From NCBI GenBank assembly GCA_028554795.2, contig CM068825.1, forward strand, positions 93,358,451 to 93,422,450: 64,000 nt of DNA, given 5' to 3'. Position numbers and translations under genes: made by a program. The notes below the pieces were generated by a model. It was not told where the DNA came from. It made no database searches and worked only from the letters and a program-made list of their open reading frames with translations. The DNA comes from Sinohyriopsis cumingii (taxonomy: Eukaryota; Mollusca; Bivalvia; Unionida; Unionidae). This document shows, piece by piece, positions 48,060 to 59,494 of the stretch (positions are counted from its first letter, which is position 1; each line of letters starts with the position of its first letter).

Positions 48060-48976
48060 TTACGAGTCATTAGAGAACCGTTTTCGACAATGGAGTTTCA
48101 CCGTGACTTTCCCTTCGGTGAATGGAATATTTTGTCCCAGATCTCCTTTTATAGCAATGTTGACCGTGGCCAAATAAGACTTGCTGATGGGCAAATAGTG
48201 AGGATGTACAAATTCGCGGTGTACGTGATCAGTGTTTCCACTTTCCTCGTCAGCGAGCGTGGCAGAATCCACTTTGAAAGGAATGACACGCAGTAACGGT
48301 ACGGAGGTGTGTCTCACCACGTTATACTCCACCACATCGGAGTACACAATGATCAAATTCAGTCCTTGGTTCATTTCTACTGGGGAACGAAAGAACTTGG
48401 TAAAAGAAGCGTTGTCGGAAATCACTGGTAATTCCTTTTTCTTGATCATGGTCATCCTTATCTCCATGTCTCCACCCAACATGTCAAACAATTCAGGACA
48501 AAATAAGAAAGACAACGTTTTACTCCCCTCAGGAAATTTCATTAGAAGACGACGAGCTACTTTATGGGTGACACTTTTTTTGACACTCTCCAAAGCTTTG
48601 AGAAACACGACATTAAACTTGGAGGCAATGGTGCTCACCAAATGTTGACCACTAAAATAATAACCTGGATCAAGCGATAGGTCGACTTTTTAGTTTCTGA
48701 GTTATATATTTTGTTATCATATTTGACGTTGGTATCCAAGTACTGTTGCAATTGTTCGTCATGAACTTCCACTCAAAAAAAATTTTGAATGGGAAGGACA
48801 TTGAGGACTTGAGTTGGGTGAATCATTTCTACCAAAGCCACTTCCCAATGGGCTTCGTGATCTAATTGGATGGCCTGAGGTAATTTGGCCGTGTAGCAGC
48901 ACAAAGTGTTCTTGGGAAACACCTCCATGGAACTGTCAATGGGTAAGGGTAAGTAAAATTGGTTAGTGTGACTCAT
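48060..48976 (-). pseudogene. broken B penton-like gene
   Basis: The N-terminal part (48773-48976) and the C-terminal part (48060-48641) match 15978-16895, with stops and deletions in between. Confidence 0.82.
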
Positions 48977-49938
48977 AATAATTCCAGAGTTTTTGGGTTG
49001 TCCGAGGGGTTACTGGAAGTCAGAAGAGTGTCTCCACTCAAAATGGAGTTGTTGTTATTGGAGTGGTGACTGGCACTGGCACTGGACACAAGGTTCTCGT
49101 TGTTCCTGTTCGAGGAGAATTTCAGGGAGGGATTGGGAAGCAGGTAACCAATGCAACTGCTCAATAAAATGGTCCACAATTGTTTGTCTCCTTGTTGCAA
49201 ACTCAAATTGGCAATGGCTGCACCGATGACACAATACACCACGAAGATTTGGCAGAAAAAGACGATTTGCGTTTTAGGCACACGTTCTCCACACCACACC
49301 CACAAGGGTTGGTTTTGTAAATCTTGCAGAGAAGAACTGGGTGAAGGAGTGGTAGCAGTAGCAGGGGTACGTAACGGACTAAATCGAGCCAGTTCTTGCT
49401 TGGACAAATCCAGTAAACTCTGTAACATGCCCGATCTCTCTTGGACTTTGATTTTGGGAGAAGGTACTTTGTGAGCAGCGGCCACTGCCGCTAAAGAGGA
49501 GGGTCCTGCCACTGCAGAAGTTCTTGGTGTCATCAACGGAGAAGTTCTTGGTGTGATCAACGTCTCTAAGTACTTTTCAGTTCTTGGTGTCATCAACGGA
49601 GAAGTGAATGAACCTGAGACTACCGGAGACGCTGTCACCGTCCTTGCAGGTCGTGGTTTGCGAGTGTAAGGTTGCGTCCTGGCCGAAGTGCCGCTCTTGC
49701 GACTAGTTTTCTGTGGGCTTTTCTTTTTCGGAGGACTTCTCTGTTTCTTTTTCTGGGGGCTTTTCTTTTTCTGTGGGCTTTTCTTTTTCCGGGGTGGTGA
49801 CCGGAAAGAGGAGGGTCCTGCCACTGGAGAAGTTCTTGGAGACACGGGTCTCCTTGGGGACCTGGTCTTGACACCGTGGCTCTTTTTCTTCTTGGAGCTT
49901 CGTTTGGCTTTTTTTCTTGGGGAGAACTTTGGGAGCAT
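48973..49938 (-). pseudogene. B fusion ORF: basic repeat protein joined to membrane protein, 321 residues
   Basis: The first 200 residues match the Lys/Ser/Pro repeat half of the gene at 19830-20786 up to F-S-P-L-R-T-P-A. The rest matches the two-helix membrane protein at 16892-17308 from S-P-S-S-S onward. The junction near 49350-49368 is where A carries the integrase and three other genes. The frame stays open, so a chimeric protein could be made. Confidence 0.8.
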
Positions 49939-50271
49939 TAGGATCCCATCTTAAGAGAGACCGAATGATGACACCTCCTAGAGTACCGCTCCCTCCAGGT
50001 TTCAAAATGATTTGTTTTTTGGTTTGAGTGTCGATGCGGGGATCGGCCAGTTGGGTCAAAGCGACTTTGTTTCGATCAAAAAAGCGTTTGGTTTGACGAG
50101 GAATCTGAATAATCCCTTGTAGTAATTGACGTGCTGTCACCGTGAACCATCGTAAGACTTCTCTGAGACTGGCTTCTAAGACACAAGCTCGTATTTGTGG
50201 ATTTTTTCCCGACTGATGCCATAAAAGGCACGAATCAATTTGACGGGAAGATGAGACTGAAGGGACGTCAT
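49703..50271 (-). pseudogene. frameshifted N-terminal part of the B basic repeat protein gene
   Basis: The ATG at 50271 matches M-T-S-L-Q-S-H-L-P. A frameshift near 50205 and another near 49915 separate it from the fusion ORF. Confidence 0.75.
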
Positions 50272-50273
50272 GT

Positions 50274-51002
50274 TCAAACTGAGATTTTTGTGGGGTTAAG
50301 TCGAGGACGGAGACGTTCACACCAGTGGTGAAACAACTGGGTACGAAATCGCAAATCATCAGGGGTAGTATGTTTCAAATCGACGAATAAATAGGCGTGT
50401 GGAGTTTGAGTGGCATCGTCGTACGCCTGAGTGAGCCAAGGCGTTCCTAACTGTTTGGCTAAGACTTGCACTTGCGATTTATCTCGATAGCTTTTAAACA
50501 AGACCACGTAATGAGCATTGAGACTGATGGTGGGATGGGCGTTACTTTGCTGAAACAAATTTTGAGTGATATAAATGACACGGGCATTACGATGATGCTC
50601 TTTGCGCGTAAACCAAAATCTAATTTCTTCTTCGTCTTCTCCTAACATGTCGTCGAAAATGACCAAATGGGTTTGACGGGAGTCAGACACGATTCCGGCG
50701 TCTTCTTTAGGAATGCCTTCCACAAACACGATGGAATCGCCTTGACTTTCTCGCAAGAGGCTGTACGACGATTGCCACTCTTTGTAACACCACACGATGC
50801 GTTGAGGTGGACGATCGATCAAATGATGTTTATGTTCGATCAAACGTTTGACAAATTCGGTCTCGCCTGAACCGCTAGGTCCAGCAATGAGCATGTTAAA
50901 GGGATGGCGAAGATACAAAGCCTCCCAACTGGCACGATCTAAGTGTTCGTGGATGACTTTGACAGTGGAGGAAGAGGGAGCAGAGACAGCGGAGGTAGTC
51001 AT
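50274..51002 (-). CDS. ATP: packaging ATPase (B copy), Walker A lysine lost, 242 residues
   Basis: Open throughout and close to the A copy, but Walker A reads G-P-S-G-S-G-E-T: the invariant Lys is Glu (codon GAG). Walker B L-V-I-F-D-D-M is intact. ATP hydrolysis is expected to be lost. The C-terminus diverges after a small deletion. Confidence 0.85.
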   Translation of the reverse strand: MTTSAVSAPSSSTVKVIHEHLDRASWEALYLRHPFNMLIAGPSGSGETEFVKRLIEHKHHLIDRPPQRIVWCYKEWQSSYSLLRESQGDSIVFVEGIPKEDAGIVSDSRQTHLVIFDDMLGEDEEEIRFWFTRKEHHRNARVIYITQNLFQQSNAHPTISLNAHYVVLFKSYRDKSQVQVLAKQLGTPWLTQAYDDATQTPHAYLFVDLKHTTPDDLRFRTQLFHHWCERLRPRLNPTKISV

Positions 51003-51160
51003 AGTGTCTGGAATGTCACTTGTGACACGAAAACAGACAAGACAAGAGTTTTTATACTTTTTCAGGACACGTTTATTGAGGTTTTAAAAATGAACACGAA
51101 AGACAAAAATACATAAAAGCCAAAGGCTTAAGTACAACGATAAAAGGCACATGAAAACGA

Positions 51161-51440
51161 TCAACGTGGAATAGAAACAAGTTTCTGTACAACATGTTTT
51201 AGGCAATGTTCTGACCAGTTCAACAGGGGTAAGGTTACACAAGTGTCCTCCCGAAATGGTCTTTCAGGAATGTCCACGACAGTTCTGTTCTGAGTGACGA
51301 GTTTTTCTTCTGGTACTGTCACTAACACAGGTTGAAAAGTGATTTTTTTCTTTGGACGTTGAAAGGAAGGATCACAACTCTCGAGTATACTGGGCCACTT
51401 CTTGGATCCAACCCTCAAAACCCCCTTTTTTCCAGGCACG
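51161..51440 (-). pseudogene. broken B copy of the C-terminal membrane protein
   Basis: It retains I-T-F-Q-P-V-L-V-T-V-P-E-E and R-P-F-R-E-D-T-C but frameshifts before the membrane helix. The AATAAA at 51072-51077 is conserved. Confidence 0.6.
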
Positions 51441-51608
51441 TACATCTGTCCAATGCAGGTGTGAGTCACAAGCTACACACACATCGTCATACACGTCTTC
51501 GGTATGTAAAAGTTGACGAATCTTTTTTTCCCGTAGAGGTTGAGAAGTATCCAGATGAAAACGCAAGGCTTTGAGCAAAAGGAATCTTTCGTGAACATTT
51601 AAGGCCAT
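51372..51608 (-). CDS. small accessory protein with CxxC (B copy), 78 residues
   Basis: Homologue of 21858-22181 ending at Q-Y-T-R-E-L. It probably shows the original C-terminus of this family. Confidence 0.55.
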   Translation of the reverse strand: MALNVHERFLLLKALRFHLDTSQPLREKKIRQLLHTEDVYDDVCVACDSHLHWTDVRAWKKGGFEGWIQEVAQYTREL

Positions 51609-51823
51609 TTGGGTGGTAAGTACTGTTCGTAAAGATTCCACAAGGAATCGGCTGGTAAACGAAATCCCAGAAAACAAGTCACTAAGACACACACCACACG
51701 TCGACCCAAATTGAACGGAAACAGTTCTTGTAATAATTGATGGTAATGATCCACGGTTTGAATATTGTCAATGAGTTCCTTCCACGGAATCTCTTCAAAC
51801 ACATGTGATAAAAGCTTTGGCAT
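51599..51823 (-). CDS. conserved 74-residue protein (B copy)
   Basis: Same length as 22172-22396 with scattered conservative changes and no break, supporting that the pair is real coding sequence. Confidence 0.6.
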   Translation of the reverse strand: MPKLLSHVFEEIPWKELIDNIQTVDHYHQLLQELFPFNLGRRVVCVLVTCFLGFRLPADSLWNLYEQYLPPKWP

Positions 51824-51839
51824 GGCAGCCTGTTTTTAT

Positions 51840-52295
51840 ACTCTTTTTTCGGATGCAATAAATGTACTTTCTGCCTAGAGATATTCGTTTTCCAGTAGGG
51901 AATCTAAATACTCCATGTGCTAACCTACACTCCAAAGTTCGTTTTACAGTTCGTTCAGAAGTTTACTCTTTCTCTAAACAGATGTTACATAAAAGATGTT
52001 TGTAATTCTTCAACTTTTCTTCCTCAATTCGTTGCAGTAGGTCTATCTGAAAGTAACGAAAAACATGAACATGTCGATCGTTTGCGACCTCAAAGTGTTG
52101 AACAATGTCTGACCACTGAAACAATTTCTGACGAATCAGTTCTCTTATAGCATTTATGTACCAGTGGTTAAACATCTGGTGACGTAACGGATGCAATTGT
52201 TCTTTACGTTTCTCTTGAATTTTGACCAGTGCTCGGTAAATCCGTTCTCTCAACTCCACAGGCAAGCCACGAATATTCTCTTGTAAAGTATCCAT
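51840..52295 (-). pseudogene. broken B F-box-like paralogue 1
   Basis: The N-terminal L-P-V-E-L-R-E-R-I-Y-R is kept. The frame stops at about 51963, short of the C-terminal third. Confidence 0.65.
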
Positions 52296-52329
52296 GAATA
52301 GGTCATACTAAATCATATTTTGCCTGACA

Positions 52330-52763
52330 CAAGAAATGTACTGTCTACACAGACATGGTTTTACTCCAGTAGCGAATCTAAAAGGTTCAATTACTAACCT
52401 ACAGATCACAGTTCGTTCAGCAGTTTCCTCTTTCACTAAGTTGACGTTGCGTAAAAGATGTTGGTAACTCTTTAACTCTTCTTCTGGAATTCGGTGCAGT
52501 ATGTTTACATTGTAAGAAATAGAATCATCAATAACAAGCCAATCCTCTTTAAAACCATGGGGTAGTTGATGAAGGTCTGATCAATGAAACACTTTCTGAC
52601 GAATCAGTCCTTTTATAGCATTCAGGTACCAATGATTGAAACACCGGTGACGTAACGGATGCAACTGTTTTTTACGTTTCACTTGTATTATGACCAGTTC
52701 TCGGTAAATGCTTTCTCTCAATTCCGCAGGCAAAGCACGAATGTTCTCTTGTAAAGTATCCAT
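52330..52763 (-). pseudogene. broken B F-box-like paralogue 2
   Basis: Open for only 60 codons from 52763, then a stop. The remaining homology to 22872-23327 continues to about 52330. Confidence 0.65.
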
Positions 52764-53505
52764 TTAAATATATTGTCCTACTAAAGGTAAATAGTAACAA
52801 CTGGGAGACCATCGATCATGTTCCAGGTAAGCTGAATCTTGCGGTTCCCAGTGGTGAAGTGACACACCGCAACTGAAGCACTTGACTTTATCTCCTTCGC
52901 CCAAGTAGAAAAATCCGGCTCTGGCTAATTCTTCGGGGGTTGGTCCTCCCAGATACTTAGGCCATTTTCCTTTGAACGGTTGAAAACGATTTTCAAAGTT
53001 GCAGTATTCAGACAAACGCACAGGGAACGAATATTCGTCTTTCACAGGTTCGTTTCGATGAGGGAGGGGTGACATGGACAGGAGATTGCTCAGGGCTGGA
53101 TGACATCCGTAGGGTGGTAGACGTGAAGGTTGACATCCACATTGACCATGAAACTCAATAAAGTGTCCATGATGACCAGGGACATCGATTTTGCATCCAT
53201 CAGGTTTGACACGCACAGCATCACTTTCCATGATAGGAGTAGTGAGAACAAGGTTCCCATGATGCTTTACGGCATCGCTAAGGTCACAACGTACAGCATC
53301 GCTCACATCGCAAGACTCACAATCGCACTCGTCTGCAAACTCCGTTACGCAATTACAATGGTAACCGCATGGACACTTGCAGTTTCCTTCCGGACATTTT
53401 CCGTCGCAATACATGGGTCTTATCTATCCAATATTAGTCACACTAGGGGAAGGTAAAACTTTTTTACAATCCCCAAACTGGAACGATGTCTCTTTCAAAG
53501 GATTC
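52764..53505 (-). pseudogene. broken B BIR-domain gene
   Basis: The Trp codon in the N-terminal region (T-G-W-I-R in A) is TAG in B, near 53425. The downstream 216 codons, including the Cys-rich part and the BIR zinc ligands, remain open from an internal Met at 53414. Confidence 0.75.
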
Positions 53506-53539
53506 ATCTTGTTCGCTTGGTCTTGGTAGTCACAATGAA

Positions 53540-56500
53540 CTATCGATCTTGGACATTATCCCTTTTTATATACAGACCAATACCGAGACGTCCATACGGC
53601 AACGTAAAGTGATTGGGAAGTCGCACTCGCTTCTGGTACACGATCTGATAGACTTTTTCCAAGGGTCGACTGACGATGTGGTGAGTGGGTAAACGTACAA
53701 TCTTGTTTGGTTGATAGGTGGTCACTCTAAAGTGTTCATCTTTTCCAGACTGCAAGGCTTCTTTCAATACGCCAAAGTTCACCACTCGACTGGTACGATA
53801 ATTCAGAGTCAATCCTTTCACTTTACACTTCGCGTGCACTTCTCCTTGTTTGTCCCGGTATTCGTAGCCGTAATTTTTAGGACCACCACTTGCGAAACTT
53901 AGAATCTTGTCGTCGTGGTACTCGTCTGTCCAGGCTCCTAAACGATCTCCTTCGATGTCAGGGTGCTGTTGACTCGGGTGATCGATGTAGATGCAACTGT
54001 CCGTGTCAAAGTACAGGACACGTTCCCCTAACAGTTCTAAAGCTTCGTACAATTTTAAGCGAGCATGAGCTGTCACGTAAGCCGCAATGATGACATTTCC
54101 AAATTCGTCGGCTTCTACAAAGTCCAGATCTTCTTCCTAATTCACTAAGATCAAATCCTCACGAACTACGTCCACGTGTTTCATGAATTTGGTTTTGTCG
54201 TGAATCATCTGGAAGTAGCGGGAAGGTTCTGTCAAATATTCCGTCTTGGGTAAACACGGTCGTTGTGCCATTTTACCCCACAAGCAATTTAACATCACTT
54301 TGGCAAACGATCGCCTGCCTTCGTTTTTCTCGATGTGGTCTAAAGCGATGGCTTCTTGTGCCCAGTATTTCTCTTTGAATGTCGTTTGGTCTTCGGGAGT
54401 GTGACACCAGGAAGGAGAGTCACTGGCTTCTTGTTTCAGTTTCAAAAAGGCATCCACGTAGTCTGCGAAAATGCCGTTCTGACTGGGGTCACCCTTGTGA
54501 CATTGTTGTGTCTTGGGAAAGTGGCAAATTTCGTACACTTCTAACAGTTGGTATCCCATGTCCAGAGCTTTGAACAATTCTACGCTCACCCACGTACCCG
54601 TCAAGGCACGTTTTTCCTGGGTGTGCAGACAAGGCTGGTCTTGGTTGCACGTTTCGGCACAAGTACGGCACAAAGGAAACATCAGTTTTCCTTGACAGTG
54701 GTGAGGTAACACGGGATGGTACAAGTCGGTGGGAGGCAAAACTTTGCACTTGATTAAGCCTTCGTATTGTCGAATGTGGTTCTGGTCGATGTGTTCCGTT
54801 AACAATTGTGGGTGTCCTGCAGGAAAGCGACAATATTTGCACACGTAGGGATACAGCGAACACACGTCCAAGTATCTGATTTCTTCTCCTTTCTCTTCGT
54901 CGGCTTGGTACAGCAAACAGGTGGCATTGGTTCTTCCTCCGTACAAACTATCCCTCGGGTTCAGGGGTTTCATGAACTGGTAACTTTCCACGATGCATTT
55001 AAACTCGGGATCGAATTTCAAACGGTGATCGTATTCGTGTTCCCACATTTCCACCACTTGATATCCTTGCTGTTCTAACTTTAGGCGTCGCTGACAAGTG
55101 GCCTGGTACAAGTCTTCCATGGTTCGTTGTAAAAACTGATTTTTAGTGCCACGGTCAGGGTAACAGACGGGACATCCGTGAAATAAGCAACCGTTAAACT
55201 CGAACACGATCTTGGGGTTTTCTAAGTCCCAATCATCAACCGAATACGTTCCGATGGTCTTTTCACCCCCTCCGTTGCGGGCATGCTGAATCCATTTGTC
55301 TTCCTTGTCGCACAAGTAATGTAACCAGCGTAGGGCTTTGACCGAGTAGTGACGTTTGACATAGTTGGTCGATTGAGGACTGATGACAGCTAGGGTGTTT
55401 TCAGGCATGAATTGTTGTCGGTAGACTAGGGAACATGCTTTGGCAATGGTGCAAGCTTCTTTCAAAGGATCGACCCCTCCGTGTTCCATGAACAGTTCTC
55501 GAAATTTTCCACAGCAACGTCGTAAAATGTCCACGTCAGAACGACAATACTTTAACATTTCATCCTGAAAGTCAAAAGGGTCGGAGGCATGGGCCTGGTA
55601 CCAAGCGTAGAAAGGTTCTTGTTGTTCGGTACGCATGTTGTCGGGGTCGTAATAGTGATCCTCAGGCAAATGGGGTAGAACGGCATGTTGATTGACTTCG
55701 GTATTGAAAAAGTGTGGAAAGTACCCTTTAGCCATTTCTGTCATTCCAAACGTTTTATGCATTCGACTCAAAGGCATGGCCAAATAGCTTATCGAATCTT
55801 TAAACTGCACTTGTCCCACTTGCATGAAAATGAGTTTGGCTCCGTTCAAAGTGACTTTAGGACTCTCGGTGCCTTGTTCCGTATAGTATCTGAGAAGAAA
55901 CTGTCCATCGTATCGGGAGAAATTATGAGCCATCACCGTGGCAATCTCCGTAACGTTCGATGTCCTCTTGGCTCCATGTCTTGTCAATGGGGTCTAAGAC
56001 CCATCGGGCAAATTCGGCTAGCGTGTTCGGTCCCCGAAAGATTATTTCACGCCCTCCAGGAATCTTGCTGCAGTGAGGGCAATGACTGAAGATAGGTTCT
56101 TGAATGCACTTCTCGCACGCTAGATGAGCCACACAGAAATTAGGAATATGAATGCCGGTCTCTTGCATGCATTCGAAATCAAAAAAGATGAAATTGCCTT
56201 TCTTCCTCTTGTGACCATCTTCTTTCTCTTGTTGGGGTTGGTATTTTTGCATGTAGCATTGATGTTCCAAGTCCACAATTCGGTGACAAATGTGACATTT
56301 TTTCTTTCCTGGACATACGTGTGCCTTGGCATTATTGTTAAGTATGCCTTGTCCACACGTGAGGCACAATCTCAAGAGTTGACAAGCACATTTCTGCTGT
56401 GAACCGTGTGTCTTGAGATGTTGTTGGTAACAGGCAGGGCTGACAAGCGTACGTAGACAAGCAGGACAATGCACTCGTTCTTGTCCTTGGTCAGACAGGG

Positions 56501-57586
56501 TTGAGAGACCAAACATCCTGAGCATTTCGATCCGCAATGTTTGTGTTGCTCTCGATTGTTATAGCCATAGTCACATTTCTCACAGTAATAACTGTATCCC
56601 AGGAATGCGGTGATACTGGTAATGGTATCGAAATGTTCATCGTGATGATAGAGATGAATGTATTTTCCATCTTTAAAGTCTTGGCCTCGAAACAACAGAG
56701 GTCCGCGCACTTCTTGAGGGTGCACTTTCAAGGTGTAGCGTGGAGCTAGGACATCTTGCAATTTTTGCATTTCAGGAATGCCACAGGGTGTGTCTTTGGA
56801 CAGGCCGGCTTGTTGTAACAGGAGTTCTGCTTCATTTCGTTGTTTGGCTCGGTTCGATTTTCGAATGTTCTCCCAGACCATTTTCCATTCTGCCGTGTCG
56901 TTCTTGCTGGCATAGGTTTGTCCCACCACGATAGCCCTGGCTAAACACATGTGGTCTTTAGAGTTGTGAATTTGAACGAGGCTACGCTTAAGGCTGCGAA
57001 GGCCGTTCACCAATAACACCTTTTTGCGTTGTCCAGTCCCTTGAGGAGGAGAGAAGTGGGTCATTTCCAGTGTGGCTTTTCCATCGGTGATGTCAAACTT
57101 GTCATTGGATTGTTGTACGTGTTGAATCTTGTCCATGACTTTGGAATGGGTCAATTCTGCAGGCTACTAAACGCGATCCAAACAGGGGATTTCAAACCGT
57201 CGTGTTGTATGGAAAGTCTCAAGCGATCGTCTTCTTTGGGTTCACATTGTCGCTTGAGTGTGGTGAGCAAAGAATCCCACATCTCGGTGATGAACTCTTC
57301 TGCTTTCTCCAGCGGTGCGTCGGACTTGAAATCTTTAAACTTCACCGTGTATTTGTAAGCCGTGGTTCTAAATTTTCTAGAGGTACGCTTTTCCGTCTCT
57401 CGAATGGAATAGTACTTTTCAGGGTTGACTAATGGTGGTGAACTTGGGCTAGGTGCAGACTCTCTGGGTTTGGATTCTGGCATGAATTTGTGCCAAGACT
57501 TCAGCAGTGGTACGAGGCGATAGATGACGTTTCTGTCTTTTACGTTCTTCTTCTCCTTTCTTTTCGATTGGATTGGATCGTTTCAT
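53540..57586 (-). pseudogene. POLB: broken B DNA polymerase B gene
   Basis: Collinear with 24132-28190. Breaks include a deletion near 57485, a stop near 57160, frameshifts near 56500 and 55950, and a TAA near 54137. Motif A (D-V-C-S-L-Y-P) and motif C (F-D-T-D-S) remain readable in separate fragments. Confidence 0.9.
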
Positions 57587-57719
57587 CTTGACTGCAAGAA
57601 GTCAAATGACTAAAGTTTAAACACCATGGGTTACTTTATATCCATGACAGACCAGCTTATATAAAGGGTGTGTGTCTTGTCCTTCCACTATTCATTTCAC
57701 TCTCAAACCGAACAGAACA

Positions 57720-58122
57720 ATGGACGAGACTACACAAATGGAACTTTTCATCAGAGCTTTGCGAGGGGTCATCAGAAAATTTTCTTCAGACCAGCCGACG
57801 GACTACTCACCCTCCTTTCGCGAGCAAAGTCAAGATACTTGCTAAATCTGTCAGAAGAAAGGGCATTGGTCTGCAGAGTGTCCCGACCGTGAAAAAAAAA
57901 AACCGGGGTTAAAAGAGACAAAAGTCAAGATACCTGTTATCATTGTCAAGAAAAAGGACATTGGTCTCCAGATTGCCCTAAGAAACAACAGGAAAAAGAA
58001 GAAGAGGGGAGATATGGAGAGGAAGAAGAGGAAGAAGAAAGCAGACAGGTGAAGAAACAGAAACAGGAGAAAAAAAGAAGGAAGAAAGTGAGAATGAAGA
58101 GTAAAAAGCTGTCAAAGTGAAG
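57720..58122 (+). pseudogene. broken B zinc-knuckle gene
   Basis: TAA at 57843-57845 replaces a Tyr codon in the first knuckle, and a run of A near 57892 shifts the frame. The second knuckle is still readable. AATAAA lies at 58228-58233. Confidence 0.8.
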
Positions 58123-58398
58123 ACATTAAAAAGAAGAGAGAGTGAAGACAGAAAAAAGAAGAAGAAGCCTATGAACTTTTTAAAATGTTATGTTGTGTTG
58201 TGATTTGGATTGTAAAATTTGTACCAGAATAAACAGTCTATAAAACGTAAGTGTCTCTTGGTTTTGATTTTTAGAATATAAATCTACACTCATGCACTCA
58301 ATTATTCACACGTACTACAGGGGTAAAAAAAAAAGGGATTTTTGAGTTTTAATTGATGTTGGCCATTGAAATACTATCTCTTTTCGAGAGACTTGGGT

Positions 58399-58414
58399 GG
58401 CCCTGAAAAGGGCC
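58399..58414 (-). terminator. histone-type 3' stem-loop, gene 58446-59052
   Basis: Minus strand GGCCCTTTTCAGGGCC, 31 nt after the stop, then ACCCA and TCGAAAAGAGATAG. Confidence 0.9.
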
Positions 58415-58445
58415 TTTGGGTCTTGGTGGGTTTTAAACAACAAAC

Positions 58446-59052
58446 TTAAGAAGCAATCAACTTTAACTGTCTTAAGCCTTTGCCACGGCCAAGGCCTACT
58501 TCTGGACTGTGTACTGTCGATGATGATGATTTGGTAGAAATTATTAAGGGTGGTATGGAAGGTGTTGTCACAGGGTTGGATTGTTTAGCTCGGGAAGGTC
58601 TTTTTCTCTTCGGTCGTAATAAAGAAGTCTGATACATTTGTTTCAGACTTTTTAACTCCGCTAAAATGTCTAACAGTACCGTAACGGTTTGACTTTCACC
58701 CTCTTGTTTCTTGGCTGCTTCTTCTTCTTGTTTCTTTCTTACCTCTTCTTCTTGTTGTTGTAGGAGAAAAGCTTGTTCCGCTTCCTTTTTGCTGTTGTAT
58801 AAATTTCTCCAATTCTTCTTTCTGTCTCTGTTTAAAATTCTCCACGTGTGGTAAAGAAGGAGAAGGTGACGAAGGTACTGGTTCAGGAACAAATTCTTGC
58901 GAAAGAAAATCCACAAAATCCCAATTCACCTCTTCTGGAAGTAAGTCCGGGTTCACATGGGTAGTCTCCACGGTCGGTGCACCCCAATTCATTGTCTTCT
59001 GAGTTTCCGTCATATTTATGATCACTGTGTCGCATGGATTGACTGCACACAA
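58446..59052 (-). pseudogene. frameshifted B Gln/Glu-rich coiled-coil gene
   Basis: The first 76 codons from 59052 match 29058-29633. One extra T near 58790 shifts the frame into the coiled-coil region. The C-terminal G-R-G-K-G-x-R-Q-L-K-L-I is retained. Confidence 0.78.
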
Positions 59053-59237
59053 ACGCTAGTGTCTCTATATAGGGAGTGTGACGTCACGGACTGCTTTTTT
59101 TTTCCGACTGGACGAATGGTGACTGAATTTTGTAACGCGTGTTTGGATTGGTCAATCAACTCAATCCGTTTCGATCCTCCCTCTCCCTATAAATACTCGC
59201 AGTTCGCTGCACATCTTCATTTGTTCTCGTCACCAAG
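59053..59237. promoter_or_regulatory. bidirectional promoter of B with CRE and ATTGG boxes
   Basis: TGACGTCA at 59079-59086, TATATAG (59065-59072) for the minus-strand gene, TATAAATA near 59191 for the plus-strand gene, and ATTGG words between. Confidence 0.65.
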
Positions 59238-59471
59238 ATGTGGACCGACGTGGAATCCTCTACTCTTGTGTCTTCAATGATGTTTAGAACGGACTTACCC
59301 ATGTACGTCCGATCTACCTGGACTATTGTCAAGATAAGTTATACCTGTGTGTGGAAAAGAAGAATCTACGTAGAAAGACAAGGTTGTTTGAAGAAAATGA
59401 TGATCTACGGTCCAGAAGTAAGACAGAGTTTAAGGACAAGAAGTAGACCTAAGCGGTGCCCTCTATGTTAA
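59238..59471 (+). CDS. Arg-rich small accessory protein (B copy), 77 residues
   Basis: Homologue of 29853-30083 with intact frame and the conserved C-terminal C-P-L-C. The middle (about residues 30-40) is the most diverged part. Confidence 0.7.
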   Translation: MWTDVESSTLVSSMMFRTDLPMYVRSTWTIVKISYTCVWKRRIYVERQGCLKKMMIYGPEVRQSLRTRSRPKRCPLC

Positions 59472-59494
59472 CAGTATGGTATGTTAACATAAAA

